Assembly (NCBI GenBank): GCA_024742705.1
Contig: JANSXZ010000003.1
Location: forward strand, 62,001 to 126,000
Length of the DNA stretch: 64,000 bases
Source: Paracoccaceae bacterium
GTDB taxonomy: Bacteria; Pseudomonadota; Alphaproteobacteria; Rhodobacterales; Rhodobacteraceae
Direction of reading: 5' to 3'
A model generated the notes under the pieces. The model made no database searches and was not told the DNA's origin. It worked only from the letters and a program-made list of their open reading frames with translations. Numbering within the stretch: the stretch's first letter is position 1; every line of letters begins with the position of its first letter. The translations under genes and the position numbers were made by a program. Positions 9,139 to 17,939 of this stretch are shown piece after piece.

Positions 9139-10209
9139 CTATGGCGCGAACCGGCGCAGCACCGCGTCGCGCGGGATTTCCGGGCTGATCAGGCACAGGT
9201 GGTCGCCCGGCGCGACCAGCGGATTGCAGCGGCGCACCGCCAGCACGCCGTCGCAAGGGCTGATCGCCGGACGTGGCGGCGCGCCCAGGTCGTGAAGGTC
9301 GTGCAGACGCCCCAGAACATCGCCCGCCGCCACCGCGTCACCGGGCAACAGATCGATTTCGGCCAGACCGTGATGCGCCGCCGTCACATGCCGCGCGGCC
9401 GCGCCGATATCGAGAAACCGCGTGGCGGCGCCCGCCCCGCCCGGTGCCGGTGTCGCTGCGGGCGTCGGCATGCGCGGCAAGACCGGCGCCGCCAGACAGC
9501 CCAGCGCGTGCAGAACCCCCAGGCACCCCGCCCACCCGACCGCGCAGGCGGCGGGATCGAACCGCCCCGACCCGCCCAGTTCGCAGGCCAGAAAGCGCAC
9601 ACCGCGCAGATGCGCCGCGGTGTCGAAATCGCCGCCGGTGCCATCGATCGGGCAGACCATCGTGAAGGGCGCGCCGAAGGCTTCGGCCAGCGCCAGGTTG
9701 CGCTGGTTCAGATCGCTGTCGGGGCCCTGGCAGACAAACCCGCACACCGCATAATCCGTGGCCGAGCCGCCGGAATGAAAATCGATCGCCGCGTCGGCCA
9801 TGGGCAACAGGTGCCGGTCGACAAAAGCGGCGATGGCGGCCGTCGGGCCAGCCCCCGGCGCACCGGGAAAGGCGCGGTTCATGTTGCCACCGTCCAGCGG
9901 CGACACCCGCGCCCGGCCCAGAACCGCCGGCAGGTTCAGCGCGGGCAGAACGATCAGCCGCCCCGCCACATCGGCAGGGTGCAGGCCTTGCATCAGCCTG
10001 TGCAGGATGACCTGGCCTTCGTATTCGTCGCCGTGGCTGCCCGCGCTCAGGATCACCGTCGGGCCCGGGCCGCCACGGATCACGCCCACCGGCACGCGCA
10101 GGCTGCTGAAGGCCAGGCGGTTGTCGGAATGATCCACGTCCAGAAAACCCGCGCGCTTGCCCGGCGCGTCGAAGTCCATCCCGGTGCGCACCGGCCCGAG
10201 CGTCAGCAT
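9139..10209 (-). CDS. Succinylglutamate desuccinylase/aspartoacylase-family zinc hydrolase
   Basis: This is a 356-residue M14-like deacylase of the AstE/AspA family. The zinc motif GSHGDEYEGQ supplies His59 and Glu62, and the third ligand is His145 in IDFHSGG. Family members hydrolyse N-acyl amino acids; DoeB, for example, removes acetyl from N-acetyl-diaminobutyrate. It is the last gene of the minus-strand operon that begins with dppB at 17816, 36 bp after the MttB-family gene. In that setting it could cleave an N-acyl or N-formyl intermediate of the imported compound. The true acyl group is unknown. Confidence 0.88.
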   Translation of the reverse strand: MLTLGPVRTGMDFDAPGKRAGFLDVDHSDNRLAFSSLRVPVGVIRGGPGPTVILSAGSHGDEYEGQVILHRLMQGLHPADVAGRLIVLPALNLPAVLGRARVSPLDGGNMNRAFPGAPGAGPTAAIAAFVDRHLLPMADAAIDFHSGGSATDYAVCGFVCQGPDSDLNQRNLALAEAFGAPFTMVCPIDGTGGDFDTAAHLRGVRFLACELGGSGRFDPAACAVGWAGCLGVLHALGCLAAPVLPRMPTPAATPAPGGAGAATRFLDIGAAARHVTAAHHGLAEIDLLPGDAVAAGDVLGRLHDLHDLGAPPRPAISPCDGVLAVRRCNPLVAPGDHLCLISPEIPRDAVLRRFAP

Positions 10210-10245
10210 GACGCGCGCCTCGGGCCGCGGCCCGGCGCGGCACCT

Positions 10246-11766
10246 TCAACGCGCGAGAATTCTTTCGGATGCCCGGGCGACATAGTCTTCCAGCTCTTCC
10301 TCGACCGCCGGGTCGATGGGCGGTTTTTCATAGGCATGCAGCAGCGCCTTCCAGATCGTGTTGGCGCGCTGGGTGGCCGATTTGCCACCGTCGTCGCGCC
10401 ATGTTTCAAAGTTGCGCCAGTCCGACAGGAGCGGCGTGTAGAACGCATCGCGGTAGCGTTCCAGCGTGTGCGCGGCACCGAGAAAATGGCCCGCGGGGCC
10501 GACTTCGGCGATCGCCTCCAGCCCGATTTCGGCGGCGTCCAGGTTCAGCGGATCAAGGAAAGCGGCCTGCATTTGCAGGATCTCGGCATCGAGGATCAGC
10601 TTTTCGAACGAGCAGGTCAGCCCACCTTCCAGCCAGCCGCCCGCGTGCATCATCACGTTGATGTGCCCCTGCACGCAGGCCATCACCGACATGTCGCTTT
10701 CGTAGGCCGCCTGAAGATCGACACAGGCCGACGTGGTGGTATTGGACGACCGGATCGGCAGCCCGTAGCGCCGCGCCATCTGGCCCGAGGCGATCACCGA
10801 CTTGGCGTATTCCGGCGTGCCGAAGGCGGGCGCGCCGGTGCGCATGTCGACGTTGGATGTGAAGTGGCCGTAGAACACCGGCGCACCCCGGCACGCGGAC
10901 TGCCCCAGCACGATTCCCGCCAGGCTTTCGGCGTTCTGTTGCACCAGCGATCCGCCGATGGTGACCGGGCTCATGGCGCCGGCCAGGGTGAAGGGCGTGA
11001 TATGCACCGGCTGGCCCGCGCGGGCGAATTCGATCACCGCCTCGGCCTGTCCGTCGTCGAACAGCAGCGGCGAATTGGTGTTGACCCCGCCCAGGATGCC
11101 CGGCCGCGCCCGCAGGCCGTCATCGTCGGTCTGCAACGCGATCTTCGCCATTTCGATACAGTCGCGCGCCCGCGCCGCGGTGTTCATCCAGCACGGTTGC
11201 CAGCCCTTGTCGCACAGCGTCGTCTGCGCCAGCATCATGTCGAGATGGCGGGTTTCGTGCGGCAGGTCCAGAGGTTCGCACCCCGCGCCACCTTCGTGAT
11301 GAAAGATATTGAGCATCGCCGAAAGCCGGACGAAATCGCGCATGTCGGCGCGCGTCCCGGCGCGCCGGCCCCGATCCAGATCGGACACGAAGGATGGCCC
11401 GCAGACGGTTGCGAAGGTCATCGCATTGCCGCCCACCCGCACCGATTTGGCCGGATCGCGGGCATGGATGGTGAAGGCGTCGGGAATGCCCGTCAGCATC
11501 TCTTCGACCAGTCCGGGATCCAGACGCACCCGCGCGGTGCCGGCCGCCACATCGGCCCCGGCGGCCCGCAACAGCGCGCGCGCCGCCGCGCTGTCGACCT
11601 GGATGCCGATCTCGCACAGCACCCGCAGGCTGGCCGCGTGGATGGTTTCGACCTGGTCGTCGCTGAGAATGCGCATCGGATCGTAGGGGTTGCGGACCTC
11701 GCCAAAGGGGCGCTGCGCCGGCAGAACGCCGGGAACGGAGCGGACGGGACGGTTGCGGCGCGACAT
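10246..11766 (-). CDS. Trimethylamine methyltransferase (MttB) family protein, non-pyrrolysine
   Basis: This is a 506-residue member of the MttB superfamily, whose characterised members move a methyl group from a quaternary or tertiary amine to a corrinoid protein. The frame is uninterrupted by an amber codon, so it belongs to the large non-pyrrolysine branch (MtgB-like and others). Conserved stretches include GAPAFGTPEYAKS, LGQSACRGAPVFYGH and GGWLEGGLTCSFEK. No corrinoid protein or activator gene lies next to it. It sits between a DMGDH-like flavoprotein and a deacylase in one operon, consistent with use on a methylated amine, though its reaction is not established. A paralogue is at 55047. 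Confidence 0.9.
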   Translation of the reverse strand: MSRRNRPVRSVPGVLPAQRPFGEVRNPYDPMRILSDDQVETIHAASLRVLCEIGIQVDSAAARALLRAAGADVAAGTARVRLDPGLVEEMLTGIPDAFTIHARDPAKSVRVGGNAMTFATVCGPSFVSDLDRGRRAGTRADMRDFVRLSAMLNIFHHEGGAGCEPLDLPHETRHLDMMLAQTTLCDKGWQPCWMNTAARARDCIEMAKIALQTDDDGLRARPGILGGVNTNSPLLFDDGQAEAVIEFARAGQPVHITPFTLAGAMSPVTIGGSLVQQNAESLAGIVLGQSACRGAPVFYGHFTSNVDMRTGAPAFGTPEYAKSVIASGQMARRYGLPIRSSNTTTSACVDLQAAYESDMSVMACVQGHINVMMHAGGWLEGGLTCSFEKLILDAEILQMQAAFLDPLNLDAAEIGLEAIAEVGPAGHFLGAAHTLERYRDAFYTPLLSDWRNFETWRDDGGKSATQRANTIWKALLHAYEKPPIDPAVEEELEDYVARASERILAR

Positions 11767-11854
11767 GGGCTTCTCCTGATCTGGCGTGGGCGTTTCAGTG
11801 CGGTGGTGCCGCCGCCCGCACCGCCCCGGCCCAGGTTTCCGCCCGCACCACCCG

Positions 11855-11896
11855 CCTGAAACGGGGCCTGAAACGGGGCCTGAAACGGGGCCTGAA
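11855..11896. repeat. 12-bp tandem repeat, 3.5 copies
   Basis: CCTGAAACGGGG is repeated head to tail three times (11855-11890) plus a half copy. It lies in the 159-bp gap between the DMGDH-like gene and the MttB-family gene. The last copy merges into the hairpin GGGGCC-TGAATT-GGCCCC (11887-11904). The copies are identical, suggesting recent expansion or a functional spacing element. Confidence 0.85.
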
Positions 11897-11904
11897 TTGG
11901 CCCC
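11887..11904. other. Hairpin in intra-operon gap
   Basis: GGGGCC and GGCCCC form a perfect 6-bp stem around a TGAATT loop, 22 bp past the stop of the DMGDH-like gene in the direction of transcription. There is no U-tract, so it is more likely an attenuator or mRNA-stability element than a strong terminator. Confidence 0.4.
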
Positions 11905-11925
11905 GGCGCCATCGTACCCGCCCGG

Positions 11926-14334
11926 TCACGCGCGCATCCGCGATCCGCCCGGATCGTAAGGCGGGCGCGGCTGCAATTGCGCGTCGCACATGCGGCCCAG
12001 CACCTCGACCTGATAGGCCCCGTCGGGCCGCCAAGCATCGGGGGCCACATAGCCCAGCGCCAGATGCCGCGCCAGCGCCGGCCCCCACCCGCCCGACGAG
12101 ACGTGGCCCACCGCAACGCCATCCAGAAACAGCGCCTCGCCGCCCCAGATCGCGCAATCGCCCGCATCCACCGTCAGCGTCACCCGGCGCGTGCGCGCAG
12201 GCGGCGCGGCGCGCACCGCCGCGTATCCGATGAAATCGCCCTTGTCGCGGCTGACATGATCCGCCAACCCGCATTCATGAGGCATGTAGTCGGCGCTCAG
12301 TTCCGCGCCCCATGCGCCGAAACCCTTTTCCAGCCGCAGCATCATCAGGCTGCGCAACCCGGCAAGCGAAAGGTCGTGCGCGCGCCCCGCCGCCGTCACC
12401 GCCCGCCACAGCGCCGGCTGATCGGCGCGGGGCAGATACATCTCGTAACCGGTTTCGCCGGTGTACGACAGCCGCAGCACGATCACCCCGTCGATCCCGC
12501 CCAGCCGCATCCGCGCGGCATCGCGGAACCCGAAGGCCGCGGTGTCCATCGCACGGTCGGCCAGCCCCGCGATCAGCGCCTGCGCGCGCGGGCCGGCGAT
12601 GCTCAGCCCGGCCAGATCGTCCGACAGGTTGCGCAAAGTCACCCCGGCGGCCGGCAGGAACCGGTTGAAATGCCGCAGATGCGCCAGCTGCATCGCGTAG
12701 GGCCCGACAACCAGGAAGCGGTCGCCGAGGTTGGTCAGGGTGAAATCGCCGATCACCCGGCCCTGCGCCGACAGCATGGGCGACAGGCACACGCGCCCCG
12801 GCGCCGGCAGGCGGTTGGCCATGATCCGGTTCAGCCAGGCCGCCGCCTGCGGGCCCGACACCTCGAATTTCGACATGTCGGAATATTCGAACAATCCCAC
12901 GCCCGCGCGCACCTTGCGGCCTTCCTCGGCCACGGGCAGCCACCAGTTCGGCTGCCGATAGGTCAGGCTGTCGCGGGCCGGCGTGCCCGAAGGCGCGAAC
13001 CAGGTGACGTGATCGCGCCCGAACGCCGATCCGAAAACCGCCCCCTGCGCGGCCAGAAGATCGTGCACCGGCGCGCGCGCCATCGGGCCGGCGGCATCGA
13101 AGCTTTGATAGGGATAGGTTCTTTCGGACCGGTTTTCATAGAAATAGCGCGTCATCGCCTTGGTGTAGGCCGGCGTCGCCCAGGCGCCGAAACGCGCCAC
13201 ATCCCAGTGCGACATGTCGATTTCCGGCGCACCGCCGATGATCCATTCGGCCAGGACACGGCCGATTCCGGCGCCCTGGTTGAAACCCGCCATCACGCCG
13301 TTGGCGCAGAAATAGTTGCGCAGTCCCGGATGCGGGCCGATCAGCGGCCCCAGATCGGGCGAGAAGATCATCGGGCCGTTGATCACCCGCTTGATCCCGG
13401 CCTCGGCCAGGCAGGGCATGATCTCGACCGACTTGCCGATGTTCCATTCCATCCGCGACAGATCGTCGGCCAGAAGTTCGTGCCCGAAATCGGCCGGGGT
13501 GCCGTCGCTGGCCCAATGGGTGCAGCGATGTTCGTAAGCGCCCAGCAGCAGGCCGCGCCCTTCCTGGCGGGCATAGCAGCCGGTTTCATTGTCGTTGATC
13601 TGGGGAAGTTCGAAATCCAGCGCGTCGATCCGGGGGATGGTTTCGGTAACCATGTAGTGATGTTCGACCGGCATCAGCGGCAGGTCGATGCCGGCCATCC
13701 GCGCAACCTCGCGGCCCCACAGACCGGCGGCATTGACGATGAATTCGGCATGGACGGTGCCACGATCCGTGATCACGTCCCAGCTGCCGTCGGCGCGCGG
13801 CCGGGTGGCGGTGACCGGGGTATGCCGGTGAATGGCCGCGCCCAGCGCGCGGGCGGCGGCGGCGAAGGCCTGCGTCGCCGAGGCCGGATCGACGTGCCCG
13901 CCCTCTTCCTCCCACAGCGCGCCGACCATCCGCGAAGTATCGAGGATCGGACACCGCGCGCGCACCTCGTCGAGACCGATGAAATGGCTTTCGATGCCCA
14001 GACGGCGGCAGGCGCTGCGCATGATCGCGTTGCTGTCGATCTCGTCGCGGGTGCGGCATATGTTGATGCCGCCGGTTTGGTGGAACCCGCAGCTCTGGCC
14101 GCTTTCGCGTTCCAGCCGGCGATAGGTCTGAAAGGTATAGCGGTGCATTTCCGCCGATGCGTTGGGGCGCACCACCGTGAACAGCCCCCCGGCCGCGTGC
14201 CAGCTTGAGCCCGACGTGAGTTCCTGACGCTCCAGCAGCATCACGTCCTGCCAGCCTTCGCGCGCCAGGTGGTACAGCACCGAGGCCCCGACCACGCCGC
14301 CGCCGATGACAACCACGCGCGCAGTGGATTTCAT
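11926..14334 (-). CDS. Dimethylglycine/sarcosine dehydrogenase-like flavoprotein (DAO + GcvT domains)
   Basis: This is an 802-residue flavoprotein. The N-terminal DAO domain has the FAD motif VVVIGGGVVGAS at residues 7-18 and runs to about residue 400. The C-terminal half is a GcvT/aminomethyltransferase-like domain that in this family binds tetrahydrofolate and captures formaldehyde as methylene-THF. The family oxidatively demethylates N-methyl amino acids. Its ATG overlaps the stop of the upstream ABC ATPase gene by 4 nt, so uptake and demethylation are translationally coupled. This supports an N-methylated transported substrate or intermediate. The exact amine is not known. Confidence 0.92.
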   Translation of the reverse strand: MKSTARVVVIGGGVVGASVLYHLAREGWQDVMLLERQELTSGSSWHAAGGLFTVVRPNASAEMHRYTFQTYRRLERESGQSCGFHQTGGINICRTRDEIDSNAIMRSACRRLGIESHFIGLDEVRARCPILDTSRMVGALWEEEGGHVDPASATQAFAAAARALGAAIHRHTPVTATRPRADGSWDVITDRGTVHAEFIVNAAGLWGREVARMAGIDLPLMPVEHHYMVTETIPRIDALDFELPQINDNETGCYARQEGRGLLLGAYEHRCTHWASDGTPADFGHELLADDLSRMEWNIGKSVEIMPCLAEAGIKRVINGPMIFSPDLGPLIGPHPGLRNYFCANGVMAGFNQGAGIGRVLAEWIIGGAPEIDMSHWDVARFGAWATPAYTKAMTRYFYENRSERTYPYQSFDAAGPMARAPVHDLLAAQGAVFGSAFGRDHVTWFAPSGTPARDSLTYRQPNWWLPVAEEGRKVRAGVGLFEYSDMSKFEVSGPQAAAWLNRIMANRLPAPGRVCLSPMLSAQGRVIGDFTLTNLGDRFLVVGPYAMQLAHLRHFNRFLPAAGVTLRNLSDDLAGLSIAGPRAQALIAGLADRAMDTAAFGFRDAARMRLGGIDGVIVLRLSYTGETGYEMYLPRADQPALWRAVTAAGRAHDLSLAGLRSLMMLRLEKGFGAWGAELSADYMPHECGLADHVSRDKGDFIGYAAVRAAPPARTRRVTLTVDAGDCAIWGGEALFLDGVAVGHVSSGGWGPALARHLALGYVAPDAWRPDGAYQVEVLGRMCDAQLQPRPPYDPGGSRMRA

Positions 14335-16013
14335 CGCTTTGCCTCCGGTGTGCCATCCAGCGCGGCCACCAGGCGGCGGCGCTCATGGACCGCCTGATCC
14401 AGCCAGTCGGTGCGCATCTCGGGCACCGAATTCAGCAGCAACCGGGTGTATTCGTGACAGGGCGGCGTCAGCACCTGATCGACCGGGCCCTGTTGCACGA
14501 TCCGGCCCAGCCGCATCACCGCGATACGGTCGGCGATGCGCGCCACGGTGGCGATGTCGTGGGTGATGAACATGTAGCTGAGGTTCAGATCCTTTTGCAG
14601 CGACGCCAGCAGATCGAGGATCTGCTGCGCGACGATGGTGTCCAGCGCCGATGTGATTTCATCGCAGATGATCAGCCGCGGTTCGGCCGCCAGCGCCCTG
14701 GCCAGGTTGACCCGCTGACGCTGGCCACCGGACAGTTCGGGCGGAAAACGCTGCGCGAAAGCGGTAGGCAGTTCGACCCGTTCAAGCAGGCGGGCCACCT
14801 CGCGGTCGCTTTCGGCCTGGCCCAGCCCGCGATAGAACCGCATCGGACGGCCGAGGATCTTGCCGATGCGCTGGCGCGGGTTCAATGCCACATCGGCCAT
14901 CTGGAAGGCGAACTGCACCTGCTTCAGGTCGCCGCGCGCGCGTTGGGCCACACGCGCCGCCAGCGGTCTGCCATCCAGCAGAACCTCGCCCGATACCGGT
15001 GCCATCAACCCCGAGATGATGCGTCCCAGCGTGGTCTTGCCCGATCCCGATTCGCCGATCACGCCCACGGTCTGGCCATGGCCGATCGACAGGTCGATGT
15101 CGCGCAGGGCGATGATCTCGCGGTCGCGCCCATAGCCGGCGGTGACGCCACGCACCTGCAACAGCGGCGCTTCGGGCACGGCGGCGATGCGCGGGCTTGC
15201 GATTTCCTCGGGCATGACATGCGCGGCGTCCATCAGCGCGCGGGTATAGGGCGCGCGCGGCGCGGCGATGATCTGTTCGGTGGGCCCGTGCTCGACCATG
15301 CGGCCGTCGCGCAGCACCAGGATGTGATCGGCGACCTGCGCGACCAGCGACAGATCGTGGGTGACATAGATCGCCGCTGTGCGGTTGTCGCGAATAAGCG
15401 TCTTGAAGGCGTGCAGCACCTCGATCTGTGTCGTCACGTCCAGCGCCGTTGTCGGTTCGTCGAGAATGAGCAGCCTGGGGTCCGAGATCATCGCCATCGC
15501 CGCCATCAGCCGCTGCAACTGGCCGCCCGAAACCTGATGCGGATAGCGCCGGCCGATGGTGTCGGGGTCGGGCAGGCCCAGTGCGGCATAAAGCCCGCGC
15601 GCCCGTTCCAGCGCCTCGGCGCGGGTCATCGCGCCGGTGATCACCGGGATCTCGATGACCTGATCGTCGATCCGCATCGCCCCGTTGAACGAAGCGGCGG
15701 CGCTCTGGGCGACATAGGTGATGTCCTTGCCGCGCAATCGCTGAAGCGCCGGCAAAGGCTGATCCAGCACGCTCTGGCCCTGCAGCATCACGCTGCCGCC
15801 GGTGATGTGGCATCCGGGCCGCGCGTAGCCCATGCAACCCAGCGATATGGTGGTCTTGCCCGATCCGGATTCGCCGATCAGCGCGATCACCGCGCCGGGG
15901 GCCACGTCGAAGGACACGTCGTCGACGATCACCGTCTCGCGGCCGCGCTTGTCGCGCGCCGCAACGGTCAGGCCGCGCACGGCCAGAAGCGGTTCGGGAC
16001 GGTCAGATTTCAT
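14331..16013 (-). CDS. Dipeptide/oligopeptide-type ABC transporter, fused duplicated ATPase (DppD-DppF)
   Basis: This is a 560-residue protein with two complete ABC modules in one chain, equal to DppD plus DppF. The first Walker A is GESGSGKTT near residue 43 and the second GESGSGKTT near residue 332. Signatures VSGGQLQR and LSGGQRQR and Walker B LLILDEPTTALD and LIICDEITSALD are all present. The start at 16013 (MKSDRPEP) overlaps the dppC-like gene by 11 nt; a longer in-frame start at 16061 has no family support. It energises import through the two permeases upstream. The substrate is probably not a peptide, judging by the enzymes co-transcribed with it. Confidence 0.93.
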   Translation of the reverse strand: MKSDRPEPLLAVRGLTVAARDKRGRETVIVDDVSFDVAPGAVIALIGESGSGKTTISLGCMGYARPGCHITGGSVMLQGQSVLDQPLPALQRLRGKDITYVAQSAAASFNGAMRIDDQVIEIPVITGAMTRAEALERARGLYAALGLPDPDTIGRRYPHQVSGGQLQRLMAAMAMISDPRLLILDEPTTALDVTTQIEVLHAFKTLIRDNRTAAIYVTHDLSLVAQVADHILVLRDGRMVEHGPTEQIIAAPRAPYTRALMDAAHVMPEEIASPRIAAVPEAPLLQVRGVTAGYGRDREIIALRDIDLSIGHGQTVGVIGESGSGKTTLGRIISGLMAPVSGEVLLDGRPLAARVAQRARGDLKQVQFAFQMADVALNPRQRIGKILGRPMRFYRGLGQAESDREVARLLERVELPTAFAQRFPPELSGGQRQRVNLARALAAEPRLIICDEITSALDTIVAQQILDLLASLQKDLNLSYMFITHDIATVARIADRIAVMRLGRIVQQGPVDQVLTPPCHEYTRLLLNSVPEMRTDWLDQAVHERRRLVAALDGTPEAKR

Positions 16014-16866
16014 CGGGCAGCTTCGCACTGGAGCGTTGCAGAAGCCAGTCGACGAAGACATTCATCGACACGGCGATGGCCGCGATGCCGAGCGCCGGGT
16101 AAAGTGTTGTGTAGGCTCCATAAAGCAGCGCCTGCATGTTCTCCTTGACCATCACGCCCAGATCCGATTGCGGCGGCTGCACGCCCAGCCCAAGAAACGA
16201 CAGCGCCGAGATGAACAGGATCGCATAGGTGAACCGGATCCCGAACTCGGCCGCCAGCGGGGTCAGCGCATTGGGCAGAACCTCGTGCCAGATGATCCAC
16301 GCCTTGCCCTCGCCGCGCACCACCGCCGCCTCGACGTAATCCATCACCATGATGTCCGACGCCAGCGCCCGCGCCACGCGGAACACCCGCGTCATGTCGA
16401 TGAAGGCAATGGTGCAGATCAGCACCGGAAACGACGAGCCCAGCGAATTGATCACGATCAGCGCCAGCATCAACGCCGGAAACGACAGCATCGCATCGTT
16501 CAGCCGGCTCATGGCCATATCGGTGCGCCCGCCATGGGCCGCCGACAGGAACCCCAGCGTCACCCCCGCCAGAAACGACAGGAAGGTGATCACCAGCGCC
16601 AGAAACAGCGTCACCCGCACGCCGTAGATCAGCCGCGACAGCACATCGCGCCCCAGATAATCGCTGCCCAGCCACAGCGCCGCGGAGGGCGGCTCGAAGC
16701 TTTCGTTGGTCAGGATCTGGCCTTCGCCATAGGGCGCGATCCACGGCGCCAGAAGGCCCACCACCGCGACCGCCACCAGAAACGCCAGCGCCAGCGCCAC
16801 GCCCGGCGTCAGATCGCGCGCCGCTTCGCGCAGTTGCCATCGCCATCCGGCGGCACGCGCGGTCAT
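16003..16866 (-). CDS. Dipeptide-type ABC transporter permease, DppC-like
   Basis: This is a 287-residue inner-membrane permease with about six helices. It has the DppC-type periplasmic segment LGSDYLGRDVLSRLIYG and the cytoplasmic EAA loop around YVEAAVVRGEGKAWIIWHEVLPN. It overlaps the dppB-like gene by 4 nt and the fused ATPase by 11 nt. With DppB it forms the membrane channel of the importer. Confidence 0.93.
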   Translation of the reverse strand: MTARAAGWRWQLREAARDLTPGVALALAFLVAVAVVGLLAPWIAPYGEGQILTNESFEPPSAALWLGSDYLGRDVLSRLIYGVRVTLFLALVITFLSFLAGVTLGFLSAAHGGRTDMAMSRLNDAMLSFPALMLALIVINSLGSSFPVLICTIAFIDMTRVFRVARALASDIMVMDYVEAAVVRGEGKAWIIWHEVLPNALTPLAAEFGIRFTYAILFISALSFLGLGVQPPQSDLGVMVKENMQALLYGAYTTLYPALGIAAIAVSMNVFVDWLLQRSSAKLPDEI

Positions 16867-17816
16867 TTCGGATACCGCACGCGCGGGTTGGCGATCACCG
16901 CCAGGATGTCGGCAGCCAGATTCAGCAGCACATAGACCGAACAGAAGATCATCGCACAGGCCTGCACGATGGGCACGTCGCGGTTGGTCACCGCCTCGAC
17001 CATGTAGCGCCCGAGGCCGGGAAAGTTGAAAAGCGTCTCGATCACCACCACTCCCGACACGATATAGGCCAGGTTCAGCGCGATGACGTTGATGATGGGC
17101 CCGATCGCGTTGGGCAGCGCATGGCGCATCAGAAGCCGGCGCCGCGGCACACCCTTCAGGATCGCCATTTCGATCGCCGGGCTGGACAGCACGTTCAGCA
17201 CCGCCGATCGTGTCATCCGCACCATATGCGCCAGGATCGTGAAGACCAGCGCCAGAACCGGCAGGATCAGCACGCGGATCCAGTCGAACAGATCATAGGA
17301 CGGACGGATCGAGGCGATGGCTGGCAGCCACCCCAGCTGAACCGCGAAGATCGAAACCAGGGCCACGGCCACCAGGAAATCGGGAAACGATATCAAAGCC
17401 AGCGATGCGCCCGATATCACCCTGTCGACGGCGCCACCGGGCCGTGTGGCCGCCAGCAATCCCAGCGCCACCGCCAGCGGAACGGCCACCACCGCCGTGC
17501 TGAGCGCAAGGATCAGCGTGTTGCTTCCGCGCCGGGCGATTTCGGTCGAGATATCGGTGCCATTGGCCAGCGATGTGCCCAGATCGCCGCTGAGCGTGGC
17601 GGTCAGCCAGACGAAGTACCGCACCACCAGAGGCTCATCCAGCCCGAGCCGGTCGCGCACCTGTTGCAGAAGCTCCGGCGTGGCCCCGCGCCCGAGGATC
17701 GCATAGGCCACATCGCCCGGCAGGATCTCGGTGCCGACAAAGACCAGAACCGACACGAACAGCAGTGTCGCCACACCGATCAGCAAACGCCGCCCGATAA
17801 TCTCGGTCAGTTTCAT
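16863..17816 (-). CDS. Dipeptide-type ABC transporter permease, DppB-like
   Basis: This is a 317-residue permease. It has the family N-terminus MKLTEIIGRRLLIGVATL and the periplasmic DppB pattern LGLDEPLVVRYFVW. The EAA loop is near MEMAILKGVPRRRLLMRHALPN-like residues 205-230. Start 17816 was chosen over 17882 because the extra 22 residues are non-family and would run into the operator. It is the first gene of the operon reaching to 9139. A CTGTGATCACAG site lies 67-78 bp upstream. Confidence 0.93.
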   Translation of the reverse strand: MKLTEIIGRRLLIGVATLLFVSVLVFVGTEILPGDVAYAILGRGATPELLQQVRDRLGLDEPLVVRYFVWLTATLSGDLGTSLANGTDISTEIARRGSNTLILALSTAVVAVPLAVALGLLAATRPGGAVDRVISGASLALISFPDFLVAVALVSIFAVQLGWLPAIASIRPSYDLFDWIRVLILPVLALVFTILAHMVRMTRSAVLNVLSSPAIEMAILKGVPRRRLLMRHALPNAIGPIINVIALNLAYIVSGVVVIETLFNFPGLGRYMVEAVTNRDVPIVQACAMIFCSVYVLLNLAADILAVIANPRVRYPK

Positions 17817-17882
17817 CGCGCCGCGCAGCCCCCAATTTCCGGCCCGGGTCCGCGCCCCGGACGGCCCTTTCAACAAGGACAA

Positions 17883-17894
17883 CTGTGATCACAG
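17883..17894. promoter_or_regulatory. Operator CTGTGATCACAG, copy 2
   Basis: This is a perfect palindrome, 67 bp upstream of the dppB-like start and 45 bp past the stop of gntR. It would control the seven-kilobase operon of importer, DMGDH-like, MttB-family and deacylase genes. It is the same 12-mer as at 9076, 18725 and 23008. Confidence 0.8.
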
Positions 17895-17939
17895 ACGCAC
17901 CTGCACTGCAAGCGTGATCTGCCTGTCGGGCCCTGCCCG

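Noticed and set aside
10246-11766. Pyrrolysine-containing MttB
   Set aside because: Both MttB-family frames (also 55047-56615) are continuous with no in-frame TAG and no pyl genes are present.
9199-11859. An 886-codon plus-strand frame across the deacylase and MttB-family genes
   Set aside because: Antisense to two genes with recognisable catalytic motifs; its own product has shadow-frame composition.
11855-11896. CRISPR array
   Set aside because: The repeats are 12 bp with no spacers and no cas genes; it is a simple tandem repeat.
13768-13777. CGTGATCACG, similar to the operator
   Set aside because: It differs at the outer bases and lies inside the DMGDH-like coding sequence, so it was not counted as a fifth operator.
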